A DNA stretch of 22,969 nucleotides. Source: Nitrospina sp. (lineage in GTDB: Bacteria; Nitrospinota; Nitrospinia; Nitrospinales; VA-1). How positions within the stretch are numbered: position 1 is the stretch's first letter; each line of letters starts with the position of its first letter. The stretch lies in assembly GCA_018665625.1 (NCBI GenBank), contig JABJCF010000062.1:1-22969 (forward strand). Reading direction: 5' to 3'. Below are positions 1 through 7,263 of the stretch, one piece after another. The notes beneath the pieces are model-generated. The model was not told where the DNA came from and searched no databases. It saw only the letters and a list, made by a program, of their open reading frames with translations. The translations under genes and the position numbers were made by a program.

Positions 1-74
1 AAAGGTCTTAAAACACCAGTTTGTTCAGTGTTCTTTTAATAGTGTTTCTTTAACGCAGAAAAAAGGAGAGGGTT
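1..74 (+). promoter_or_regulatory. Conserved leader of secreted-protein copy 1
   Basis: This stretch is nearly identical to 928-1001 upstream of copy 2. It contains a direct repeat (AGTGTTCTTTTAA then AGTGTTTCTTTAA) and a short inverted repeat, AACAC...GTGTT, around TTTGTTCA, ending in the Shine-Dalgarno AAGGAGAG. I could not assign a confident sigma70 -35/-10 pair. Conservation in both copies suggests that promoter, operator or leader signals lie here. The window starts inside the unit. Confidence 0.5.
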
Positions 75-515
75 ATGAAAAAGATTTTTGCTTTAACAGT
101 GGCTTTCATTGCTGGTATGGCTATGACAGCTAACGCAGGTAGCATCACTCCCGGCCAAATGACAAAGTGTACCGATGCAACAAGCATTACGTTTGAAACA
201 GCTGGCCCTGCAAATGATGCAAGTGGCAAGAATGGTTTCACGACCAATGATCGTGGCGGCGCGAATTTGGTGATTTGGAAATCTTCCAACTTCACAACGA
301 TTCCTATAACATTAGGGCCCAACGACAATAACGATAGCCTAAACGGTACCGATGGTGGCCGAACAGGTTTGCCACAAAGAGGCGGAATGGGTAAACATAA
401 AGTGACCTTGAAGGGTCAAAATAATTTCAGCCGTGGTGATTCTATTGGTGATATTAGTGGATTAGTTAAAATCACCAACACAGGCACCAACGCAGTAACC
501 GTTACCTGTAACTAA
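75..515 (+). CDS. Small secreted protein, tandem copy 1
   Basis: A 146-aa protein of unknown function. Residues 1-21 form a clear Sec signal peptide (MKKIF, hydrophobic core, ANA cleavage site), so the mature protein of about 125 residues is exported. It has only two cysteines, near residues 32 and 145, at the two ends of the mature chain, which would suit one disulfide closing a compact fold. Gly, Asn and Thr are frequent, and the last 30 residues (GDISGLVKITNTGTN and on) look like beta strands, as in beta-sandwich or surface proteins; that fold is inference. A strong ribosome site (AAGGAGAG) sits a few bases before the ATG, and an intrinsic terminator follows, so the gene is probably a well-expressed monocistronic unit. 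A second copy, about 84 percent identical by my count, lies at 1002-1442. I do not recognise the family. Confidence 0.85.
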   Translation: MKKIFALTVAFIAGMAMTANAGSITPGQMTKCTDATSITFETAGPANDASGKNGFTTNDRGGANLVIWKSSNFTTIPITLGPNDNNDSLNGTDGGRTGLPQRGGMGKHKVTLKGQNNFSRGDSIGDISGLVKITNTGTNAVTVTCN

Positions 516-567
516 GTTTTTAAGTAGGAGCTTAATTAATAAGCGAGTTAAGTTCTTACCCTAGTAG

Positions 568-604
568 AGCAGCCGGCCACTCCCTGGTCGGCTGCTTTTT
601 TTTT
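568..604 (+). terminator. Intrinsic terminator after secreted-protein copy 1
   Basis: The arms AGCAGCCG (568-575) and CGGCTGCT (589-596) pair, with partial pairing inside (CCA/TGG), and are followed by a run of T. The same hairpin occurs after copy 2 with a compensating outer pair (AACAGCCG/CGGCTGTT), which supports a real stem. Confidence 0.9.
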
Positions 605-927
605 GGTTTCTCTCCCCCAAGACGCTGTTTTAGCTGTTCCTTGTTCAGAGTCAAAGCTTTTAACTATTTTGTCTTGCTGGGTTTTAAGGTTTTCCCCTTT
701 TAGGCATAGGAGGGTAGAGAGAGAGTAGGAATGAGATTCTTCTTTTCCTCGTCTTGTAGTTTCTGGCTAGTCTTTCCCTGCAAGCTTCAACCCTGTCAAA
801 TATTTCTATGCTACATAGGAAAACTCCCTCTTATAACTAGCGCAAAGCACTGGGGTAAAAAACAGCCGACCGCCTATATTCACAAATTGATGTATCAACT
901 AAACTCTCTCCCAAGTAAAGATGTATG
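605..927. other. Intergenic spacer between the duplicated units
   Basis: This spacer is not shared between the two copies. It contains GAGAGAGAGTAGGA followed by an ATG-initiated frame of 65 codons (731-928), but that product has no recognisable domain, clusters Phe, Ser and Cys, and ends at the copy 2 leader. I see no convincing gene here. It could be a decayed spacer left by the duplication. Confidence 0.4.
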
Positions 928-1001
928 AAAAGGTCTATAAACACCAATTTGTTCAGTGTTCTTTTAATAGTGTTTCTTTTAACGCATAAAGGAGAGGGTT
1001 T
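928..1001 (+). promoter_or_regulatory. Conserved leader of secreted-protein copy 2
   Basis: It matches 1-74 almost base for base: AAGGTCT, ACACCA, TTTGTTCAGTGTTC, the AGTGTT direct repeat, and the AAAGGAGAGGG ribosome site just before the ATG. Differences are single-base substitutions and indels. The shared block defines the likely promoter and leader of both genes. Confidence 0.5.
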
Positions 1002-1442
1002 ATGAAAAAGATTTTTGCTTTAACAGTGGCTTTCATTGCTGGCATGGCTATGACAGCTAGTGCAGGTAGCATCGCTCCCGGCCAAATGGCAAAGTGTAAC
1101 GATGCAAAAAGCATTACTTTGGAAACAGCAGGTCCAGCTAATAAGTCTAGCGATAAATTTGGCTACACCAGCAATGACCGTGGTGGTGCAAATGTTTCCA
1201 TTTGGAAATCTGCAAACTTCACAACGATTCCAGTTACATTAGGACCGAACGACAATAACGCTAGTTTGAATGCTACCGATGGCGGACGAACCGGTTTGCC
1301 ACAAAGAGGCGGAATGGGTAAACATAAAATTACTCTGACCTCTCAAAAATCATTCAGCCGTGGTGACTCTATTGGTGATATCAGTGGATTGGTTAAAATC
1401 ACCAATACCGGTACCAACGATGTAACTGTTACTTGTAACTAA
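1002..1442 (+). CDS. Small secreted protein, tandem copy 2
   Basis: A paralogue of the protein at 75-515: same length (146 aa), same signal peptide apart from ASA in place of ANA at the cleavage site, and both cysteines kept. By eye about 24 residues differ. They are concentrated in the loops around residues 30-70 and 110-117, while the blocks TLGPNDNN, DGGRTGLPQRGGMGKHK and SRGDSIGDISGLVKITNT are unchanged. Those blocks are therefore the likely structural or functional core. The leader and terminator are duplicated with the gene, so the unit copied was the whole transcription unit. The function is unknown. Secretion and apparently strong expression signals would suit a surface, matrix or periplasmic protein, which is inference. 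Confidence 0.85.
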   Translation: MKKIFALTVAFIAGMAMTASAGSIAPGQMAKCNDAKSITLETAGPANKSSDKFGYTSNDRGGANVSIWKSANFTTIPVTLGPNDNNASLNATDGGRTGLPQRGGMGKHKITLTSQKSFSRGDSIGDISGLVKITNTGTNDVTVTCN

Positions 1443-1491
1443 GATTTTTATGTAGGGCTTAATAAGCGAGTTAAGTTCTTACCCTAGTAGA

Positions 1492-1527
1492 AACAGCCGG
1501 CCACTCCCTGGTCGGCTGTTTTTTTTT
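1492..1527 (+). terminator. Intrinsic terminator after secreted-protein copy 2
   Basis: The stem AACAGCCG/CGGCTGTT (1492-1499 with 1513-1520) is followed by an uninterrupted T run. Its outer base pairs differ from the copy 1 terminator but still pair. A 30-base block just upstream (about 1461-1490) is also shared with copy 1. Confidence 0.9.
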
Positions 1528-1634
1528 GCCCTGCCTTTTAGTTATATGTGGTTTATTCTTAATTTCTTCCAGCTTATTTGTTACCCTTAGCCTTCCGTTG
1601 GTATTAACCTTCTTACATTTTCAGGAATCTTAAT

Positions 1635-3044
1635 ATGTCTGCTCCAATTAAAGTTCGTTTTGCTCCTAGTCCCACCGGTTTTTTGCATATCGGGGGGGTG
1701 AGAACTGCATTGTTCAACTGGTTGTTTGCCAGAAATCATGGGGGGAAATTTGTTTTGCGAATTGAAGACACAGACCTTTCCCGATCTACCGAAGAATCTA
1801 TCGAGGAAATTATTGAGTCGATGCGCTGGCTGGGATTGGATTGGGATGAAGGGCCTTTCCGGCAAACGGAGCGTCAGGAAATTTATACTCAAAAAGTTGA
1901 ACAATTATTTCAAGAAGGTAAAGCTTACCGCTGTTACTGTACTCCTGAAGAATTGGATCGGAAACGCAGCGAGGCTCAAAAAGCCGGACTCAAACCGAAA
2001 TACGATGGAACTTGCCGTGAACGTTCCGACGTTCCAGAAGGCGCTCCCTCGGTTGTTCGTTTCAAAGCACCTTTGGAGGGCTCGGTGATTGTCGAGGACC
2101 TGCTGCGAGGTAAAGTGATTTTTGATATTAAAGAATTAGATGATCTGATTATTCAGCGCACGGATGGTACGCCTACTTATAATTTTGTGGTTGTTGTGGA
2201 TGATTCAGAAATGGAAATCACACATGTTATTCGAGGTGATGATCATTTGTCAAACACGCCGCGTCAATGTTTATTGTACGATGCGCTGAACTTTAAGCGA
2301 CCGCAGTTCTCACATATTTCCATGATTCTGGGGCAGGACAAATCTCGTCTCAGCAAGCGGCATGGTGCTACGTCGGCACTGGCTTACCGTGACATGGGCT
2401 ATTTGCCCGATGCGATGATAAATTATCTGGCTCGACTGGGCTGGTCGCATGGCGATCAGGAAATTTTCTCGCGGGAAGAGTTGATCAAGCATTTCTCTTT
2501 CGATTCGGTGAATACGTCAGCTGCAATTTTTGATGCGGACAAACTGTCGTGGGTCAACGAGCAATACATACAGTCGACACCACCGGGGGAGCTCGCCAAA
2601 CACCTTGAGCCGCACCTGATAAAAGCAGGAGTTTTACCAGAAGATCATAACCTGAGTTTGCAGGGAATTTCAAAAGTCATTCCCTGTTTGAATCAAAGGG
2701 CGAAGACTCTCATTGAAATGGCCGAAAAGTCTGCTTTCTTTTTTAAGAAGGAAGTGGAGTTTGACGAAAAAGCCAAAAATAAATTTTTGACGGAAGAGGC
2801 GAAGCCTATACTTGAAAAAGTGATTGCCGGACTTTCTGCGCTGGATGAATTTTCCGCAGAGAAAATTGAGACGTTGTTCAAAAATATTGTTGAAGAAGAG
2901 GGGATGAAACTAGGCAAACTGGCACAACCGGTTCGGGTCGCCTTGACGGGAACTACCGTGAGCCCCGGTATCTACGATGTCATTTTGCTTCTTGGAAAAG
3001 AAGAAACTCTCAAACGTTTGAATAATGCATCTCTTGGCATTTAA
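1635..3044 (+). CDS. gltX: Glutamate--tRNA ligase
   Basis: Class I aminoacyl-tRNA synthetase that charges tRNA-Glu with glutamate in the cytoplasm. The N-terminal Rossmann domain shows the HIGH-type motif as HIGG at residues 18-21 within APSPTGFLHIGGVRTALFN. The KMSKS-type loop appears as DKSRLSKRHGA. A CxC...C set (C100, C102, C127) resembles the zinc site of several bacterial GluRS. The length of 469 aa is normal, with the helical anticodon-binding domain in the last 150 residues. The ATG follows a weak CAGGAA ribosome site. The gene is flanked by the secreted-protein terminator upstream and a convergent unknown operon downstream, so it appears to be transcribed alone. Whether the enzyme is discriminating or also charges tRNA-Gln cannot be told from the window. 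Confidence 0.97.
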   Translation: MSAPIKVRFAPSPTGFLHIGGVRTALFNWLFARNHGGKFVLRIEDTDLSRSTEESIEEIIESMRWLGLDWDEGPFRQTERQEIYTQKVEQLFQEGKAYRCYCTPEELDRKRSEAQKAGLKPKYDGTCRERSDVPEGAPSVVRFKAPLEGSVIVEDLLRGKVIFDIKELDDLIIQRTDGTPTYNFVVVVDDSEMEITHVIRGDDHLSNTPRQCLLYDALNFKRPQFSHISMILGQDKSRLSKRHGATSALAYRDMGYLPDAMINYLARLGWSHGDQEIFSREELIKHFSFDSVNTSAAIFDADKLSWVNEQYIQSTPPGELAKHLEPHLIKAGVLPEDHNLSLQGISKVIPCLNQRAKTLIEMAEKSAFFFKKEVEFDEKAKNKFLTEEAKPILEKVIAGLSALDEFSAEKIETLFKNIVEEEGMKLGKLAQPVRVALTGTTVSPGIYDVILLLGKEETLKRLNNASLGI

Positions 3045-3058
3045 GATTAAATGCCAAG
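3033..3058. terminator. Perfect hairpin across the gltX stop codon
   Basis: CTTGGCATTTA and TAAATGCCAAG form an 11-bp perfect stem with the 4-base loop AGAT. The stem includes the gltX TAA stop. It lies between two convergent genes (the minus-strand gene ends at 3079), where a shared transcript end is expected. No immediate T tract follows on either strand, so it may act as a 3'-end stabiliser rather than a classical terminator. Confidence 0.5.
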
Positions 3059-3078
3059 CTATTCCATTTATCAAATGA

Positions 3079-4200
3079 TCATTTTGGTTTTGTTTGGTTC
3101 TGACTAGAAAAAGCGGAGATGATTCTATCCATGGCTGCAAACAGGAGTTCTACGCTGTATCCTGCTAAAAAAGCTAAAGGAAGAGAGATGGAGCTTTGAA
3201 TTCCAAGACTCTCGGTATTTAAATTTCCATCTAAAATTTGATCACTTGGGATGGAGACCCAGCCAATAGCAATGCCTGCCAGCATCCCAAGAAATAAGCG
3301 GAGCCAGTATCTAATTTTCAAGTCGCTCGTAAAACTTAACCGCTTAATTTCGATAGAAAGCGCTCTTAAGATGTGCGCGTTGGCGCCTAACAATCCATAT
3401 AGTAGAGGCAATAGGTAATAGTTGATATTATAAATTGATGAGTCTGCTACCGTGATGTAATGAATTCTTTTTTCTAAATTGTCATTGAAATCTTGCTCTT
3501 CTTTCGCCTTATAATTTGGGCCGAAAAAACGCCCATATTTATCAACCCAGAAAATTATTGAGCCAATACTAATAGTTAATTTTTTCTCATTTCTTAAATA
3601 GTCATTTTGTATTTCCAGCTTTTTTGCTTCCAGCTTTTTTGTTTCAATTGAGGTTTTGCTTGCTGAGTCTAGCTGTATCTCTTGACCTTTTTCCAAAAGT
3701 ATGGATTGTTGGTGAAGGAGGGCTTTGTATTGAATTCTTTCATTTAACCCAGTCGCCCAAATGACTTGAATTAATACGAGCCCTGTAATCGAGAGCAGGG
3801 CAAAGCAACCGAACATCATAACAGCCCTCGAGGCCGCTGACTTTAGCATCCCCCATTGATACCATTTGGCATTAGCGCGCGGTGAAAGGTCGCCAAGAGT
3901 TTCTTTTAAACTTTCTCCGGTCACAGGGTGCGCCAAGCGGGCAATATGATTGTATGCGGCCAAGAAATCTGCCTCAAAACTCTCATTCTGCTTTTTTCCT
4001 TTTAAATAAGTTTTGGCCTTTACAAGGGTAAATATTATTTTTGGATCGACCTCGGATTTCTTTATGATTGCATAGTGGAGTAAAGTTTGAGCTTCTTTCA
4101 CGCTTTGTGAAAAACTGAGGAAAATTTCCTCGTTGATCTTGTCAAGATAGGCGGTTGTAAGGTTTTCCTTTTTCTCGGGGATATTATTATCTTCTGCCAT
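3079..4200 (-). CDS. Multi-pass membrane protein, unknown function
   Basis: A 373-aa protein. Residues 1-125 are soluble and mainly helical. A first membrane span follows at about 128-150 (MMFGCFALLSITGLVLIQVI). A charged, Lys/Glu-rich segment that may be coiled coil covers about 165-210. Three more hydrophobic stretches lie in the C-terminal half: INYYLLPLLYGLLGANAHIL, YWLRLFLGMLAGIAIGW and SLPLAFLAGYSVELLFAAMD. The last two carry small-residue patterns typical of packed helices. I do not recognise a named family. Its start overlaps the end of the exported-protein gene by 14 bases and is preceded only by GGA plus a run of A, so the two are almost certainly translated from one message and are likely to act together at the inner membrane. 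Confidence 0.85.
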   Translation of the reverse strand: MAEDNNIPEKKENLTTAYLDKINEEIFLSFSQSVKEAQTLLHYAIIKKSEVDPKIIFTLVKAKTYLKGKKQNESFEADFLAAYNHIARLAHPVTGESLKETLGDLSPRANAKWYQWGMLKSAASRAVMMFGCFALLSITGLVLIQVIWATGLNERIQYKALLHQQSILLEKGQEIQLDSASKTSIETKKLEAKKLEIQNDYLRNEKKLTISIGSIIFWVDKYGRFFGPNYKAKEEQDFNDNLEKRIHYITVADSSIYNINYYLLPLLYGLLGANAHILRALSIEIKRLSFTSDLKIRYWLRLFLGMLAGIAIGWVSIPSDQILDGNLNTESLGIQSSISLPLAFLAGYSVELLFAAMDRIISAFSSQNQTKPK

Positions 4201-5032
4201 TTTTTTTTCCGATTGTTAGATCATTAATATTATTTGATCTTTTAGTGATTTTTATTTCAAAAGCACAAGGCCTATATTGAGGCGCGACTTCGGATAAAAA
4301 GTTGCTATTAGTATCACCTGTTTGATTGGAGTTTGGAGTATTTGCCGCGTCTCCACTATTTATATTGTCTCCAGGAGTCGAATTTGGTGCATTTGCGGTG
4401 CCCTCATTTGATGTGCTTTTAGTCGACATTGCGCTTTTCCCTTTCGCATTTAGCAATACCTTTTTGGTGCAAAGGATTGGAAGAAAGGATGATCTATCTG
4501 AAAAAGTGACTCTTATTAGTCCTTCAAACGGATTTTCAATATAGGTCCATGCTTTCCATGCTATTTCCCCATTTTCTTGTATTTCTTCTTTGAGGTTTCG
4601 GTTTTTTTCAGGAGGTTTTGTTTTTTGGGTAAGGGGCCGGGTATTTTCTAAAAAGGTAATGTCTCCGGAAAATCGGTACCAGACATGATAAATAGGGTCA
4701 TCTTCATGTTTAAATTTGTCAAAAACTTTTTTACTAGTTTGGAGTTTCATCCAAAGATAAAGAGGTTTGTTTGGTGGAGCATTTTCCGATTTTAATTTTA
4801 CGGCGTCCCCATTATCATCAATTGCACTTGCCCATACAACGTCGAGAATTTTAATAGGTTTTTTTTCTTGTGTCTTCATAAAGGGAAAAGCATTAGCTGT
4901 TTGTGTGAAGAAAGCAAGAAGCAATAGGGTTGAACAGAGAAGTTTAAAGGGAACGGTTTTAAGGAGCTTGCGGGGGTGGAAAATATTTTCTGAATGTGTC
5001 GTGGTTTTTTTGAGCTTTGGTTTCACATTCAT
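4187..5032 (-). CDS. Exported protein, possibly DUF2914-like
   Basis: I chose the ATG at 5032, with AGG about 8 bases upstream, over a GTG at 5041, giving 281 aa. A basic N-terminus is followed by a hydrophobic stretch (FKLLCSTLLLLAFFTQ) and a TANA cleavage site at about residue 48, so the rest is periplasmic. Residues 60-200 contain PIYHVWYRFSG and, later, WKAWTYIENPFEGLIRVTF; this aromatic pattern resembles the DUF2914 family, a weak match made from memory. Residues about 200-250 are a low-complexity Asn/Thr/Ser/Gly/Pro linker, then a short C-terminal segment with one Cys. It is the first gene of the pair with the membrane protein at 3079-4200. The function is unknown. Confidence 0.8.
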   Translation of the reverse strand: MNVKPKLKKTTTHSENIFHPRKLLKTVPFKLLCSTLLLLAFFTQTANAFPFMKTQEKKPIKILDVVWASAIDDNGDAVKLKSENAPPNKPLYLWMKLQTSKKVFDKFKHEDDPIYHVWYRFSGDITFLENTRPLTQKTKPPEKNRNLKEEIQENGEIAWKAWTYIENPFEGLIRVTFSDRSSFLPILCTKKVLLNAKGKSAMSTKSTSNEGTANAPNSTPGDNINSGDAANTPNSNQTGDTNSNFLSEVAPQYRPCAFEIKITKRSNNINDLTIGKKNGRR

Positions 5033-5161
5033 GAATGTCACCTGTTTTTTTGAAAAACTTCGGGAGCCTTCGGTCGTCCAGTTTATAGGTTTTGACTGGG
5101 GCTAATAGATAATCTCATTTTACTGTTTTTAAATCAATTTTGTTATTTTTAGTTTGTTGTT

Positions 5162-7132
5162 TTATTCTTTTTTGCTGGTAATAAACTCTCCAATATCTTT
5201 GATTTGGACTTTGTCTTGCAAGCCTTTTGATTTGACTGCATCTTCCAGCATGAGAACGCAAAAAGGGCATGAGACGGCAATGGTGTCCGGTTGAGTGACC
5301 ATCAACTCATCGAGTCTGTGATGACTCATACGCGTTCCGGTATTTTCTTCCAGTAAAAAGCGAGCCCCACCAGCGCCACAACAGGTACCGGTTTCCCGGC
5401 TTTGTTCGATTTCTTTTATCGAGCCAGATGCCTGGCTTGCAACTTCTCGTGGCGCATCATATATTCCATTGTGTCGACCCAGATAACAGGAATCGTGAAA
5501 AACGATTTTTTCTTCTTCATTATTCTTTGGAGAAATTTTTCCATCCTGAATTAATTTTTGCAAAATTTCTGAGTGATGAATCACTTCCAGGTTTGCTCCG
5601 AATTCTGGGTACTCATTTTTTAAAGAATTTAGGCAATGCGGACAGTGAGTGATTACTTTTCGCACACCTTTTTCTTTGAAGGTTTGCGCGTTTTCTGTTG
5701 CCAGCATGTCGTACAAATATTCGTTGCCTGCACGGCGGGCAGGGTCGCCGGTACACCCTTCATCATTTCCCAATATGGAAAACTCGACGCCTGCGTCTCT
5801 CAAGGTTTGCACAACCGATTCCGTTATTTTTTTACCACGAGCATCGAATGAGCCATTACAACCTACGAAATAAAGATACTCAGTGGGTTTGGTTTTGTCC
5901 CATATGGGAACGTTCAGATCTTTTGCCCAATCAGATCGTGAGGTTTTTGGGAATCCCCAGGGATTCGATTGTGTCTCCAGTGATTTGAAGGCGGCGGTAA
6001 ATTCATTTGGATAACGGTCTTCGGTCAAAACCAATCCGCGTCTCAGTCCGATAATTTTATCCACATAATCGATCATCACAGGGCAGGCCGCCTCACAAGC
6101 GCCGCAAGTGGTGCAGGACCAGAGGACTTCGTCATCAATAACACCGCCTGGAAGTATAATATCGGAACCTTGCGGGCCGTTAAGGTGGTCGCGCAGATCG
6201 ACGGTCAATTGTTGTGGGGATAGAGGTTTGTCGGTGGCCCAGGCAGGGCAGGCTCGATCGCAACGACCGCATTGAGTGCAGGTGTGAAGATCCAGCATTT
6301 GTTTCCAGTTCAAGTCATCTGTGTTGACCAGTCCGAAAGATTCTTCTTCTTCGAAGTCAATTCGATTCAAACCGTTGCCGGAATCCAGTTTCGAAAAAAA
6401 TACATTGGGGATCGATGTCAGAATATGGAAATGTTTGCTACGAGGTAAAAGAATTAAGAAAATCAAGATGGATGAAACATGAGTCCAATAGGCCAGGCTG
6501 TGAAGGTTCCCCAAAGTATTTTGTTCAAACATTCCTAAAAGAGGAGCCAGAGCCAAACCGAGGGGGCCTGAATGACCTTCGGGCTGAAGAGCCCGGAATA
6601 CAGAGTCAAACAACATGTCGCTAGCCATTATTGCGAGTATCAGAACCAGAATGAACAAGCCTTCTGCAGATAAAGTAAGACGCTGTGGTTTCAGCACCAG
6701 CCTTCGGTAAAGTGCGAAAAAAACCGCCAGAGTGACCAGTAACACTGCACCGTCCTTGATCCAATGGTAAGCGATATAAAATGAATTGCTATTTTGGAAG
6801 GGCAAGTCTGTGACTGGGAAAAAACCAATGATGAAAAATTCTGCGGCGCGAAAAAGTAGAATCAGGAATCCCCAAAAAATCAGGGCATGCATCCACCCTG
6901 CGCCTTTTTCCTGCATCAATTTGGTTTGGCCAAAGGCAATTTTTAAGGTGACGCCTAGTCTTTTAAGAACTCGATCGCATCTTCCAGAAGGTTTGGCATT
7001 CCATAGAAGTTTTAATTTCGGCCAGGCGGCTGCCAAAAAAATGAAAAGGGCAACGATGCAAAGGATTCCCAAAATCAGGGGTTGGGATTCTGGCGAGGTC
7101 CATTCGAAGGCGCGATTTACGTTAAGAGTCAT
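5162..7132 (-). CDS. Membrane Fe-S oxidoreductase, EMO/HdrD-like
   Basis: A 656-aa membrane electron-transfer protein. The N-terminal third has about five or six spans in a NarI-like arrangement, with histidines suited to b-haem ligation (for example AYWTHVSS and RSKHFHI). Two [4Fe-4S] motifs follow: CTQCGRCDRACP at 285-296 and CTTCGACEAACP at 340-351. The C-terminal part has two CCG (cysteine-rich) domains, visible as CNGSFD...GCTGD...HCPHC and HDSCYLGRH...CCGAGGARF...SCPFC; such domains bind the unusual cubane clusters of heterodisulfide reductase HdrB. This architecture is that of ETF:(mena)quinone oxidoreductases (EMO), which pass electrons between electron-transfer flavoprotein and the quinone pool. 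No etfAB gene lies nearby, so the partner is inferred. It is divergent from the 7264 gene. Confidence 0.85.
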   Translation of the reverse strand: MTLNVNRAFEWTSPESQPLILGILCIVALFIFLAAAWPKLKLLWNAKPSGRCDRVLKRLGVTLKIAFGQTKLMQEKGAGWMHALIFWGFLILLFRAAEFFIIGFFPVTDLPFQNSNSFYIAYHWIKDGAVLLVTLAVFFALYRRLVLKPQRLTLSAEGLFILVLILAIMASDMLFDSVFRALQPEGHSGPLGLALAPLLGMFEQNTLGNLHSLAYWTHVSSILIFLILLPRSKHFHILTSIPNVFFSKLDSGNGLNRIDFEEEESFGLVNTDDLNWKQMLDLHTCTQCGRCDRACPAWATDKPLSPQQLTVDLRDHLNGPQGSDIILPGGVIDDEVLWSCTTCGACEAACPVMIDYVDKIIGLRRGLVLTEDRYPNEFTAAFKSLETQSNPWGFPKTSRSDWAKDLNVPIWDKTKPTEYLYFVGCNGSFDARGKKITESVVQTLRDAGVEFSILGNDEGCTGDPARRAGNEYLYDMLATENAQTFKEKGVRKVITHCPHCLNSLKNEYPEFGANLEVIHHSEILQKLIQDGKISPKNNEEEKIVFHDSCYLGRHNGIYDAPREVASQASGSIKEIEQSRETGTCCGAGGARFLLEENTGTRMSHHRLDELMVTQPDTIAVSCPFCVLMLEDAVKSKGLQDKVQIKDIGEFITSKKE

Positions 7133-7263
7133 TAATTTATTGGCATTTACGGAGAAAAGACTGTTAGCTTGTTGTTTTTATTCAGAATATCTATTTTATT
7201 CAAAGACGGGGTAATATATAATTATTAATGAAGTAATTCTTCCATTTTTTAGGAGCGTAGACT

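Noticed and set aside
731..928. A 65-codon frame with a purine-rich stretch before its ATG
   Set aside because: The product has no plausible domain, and the frame ends exactly where the duplicated leader begins; it is more likely spacer.
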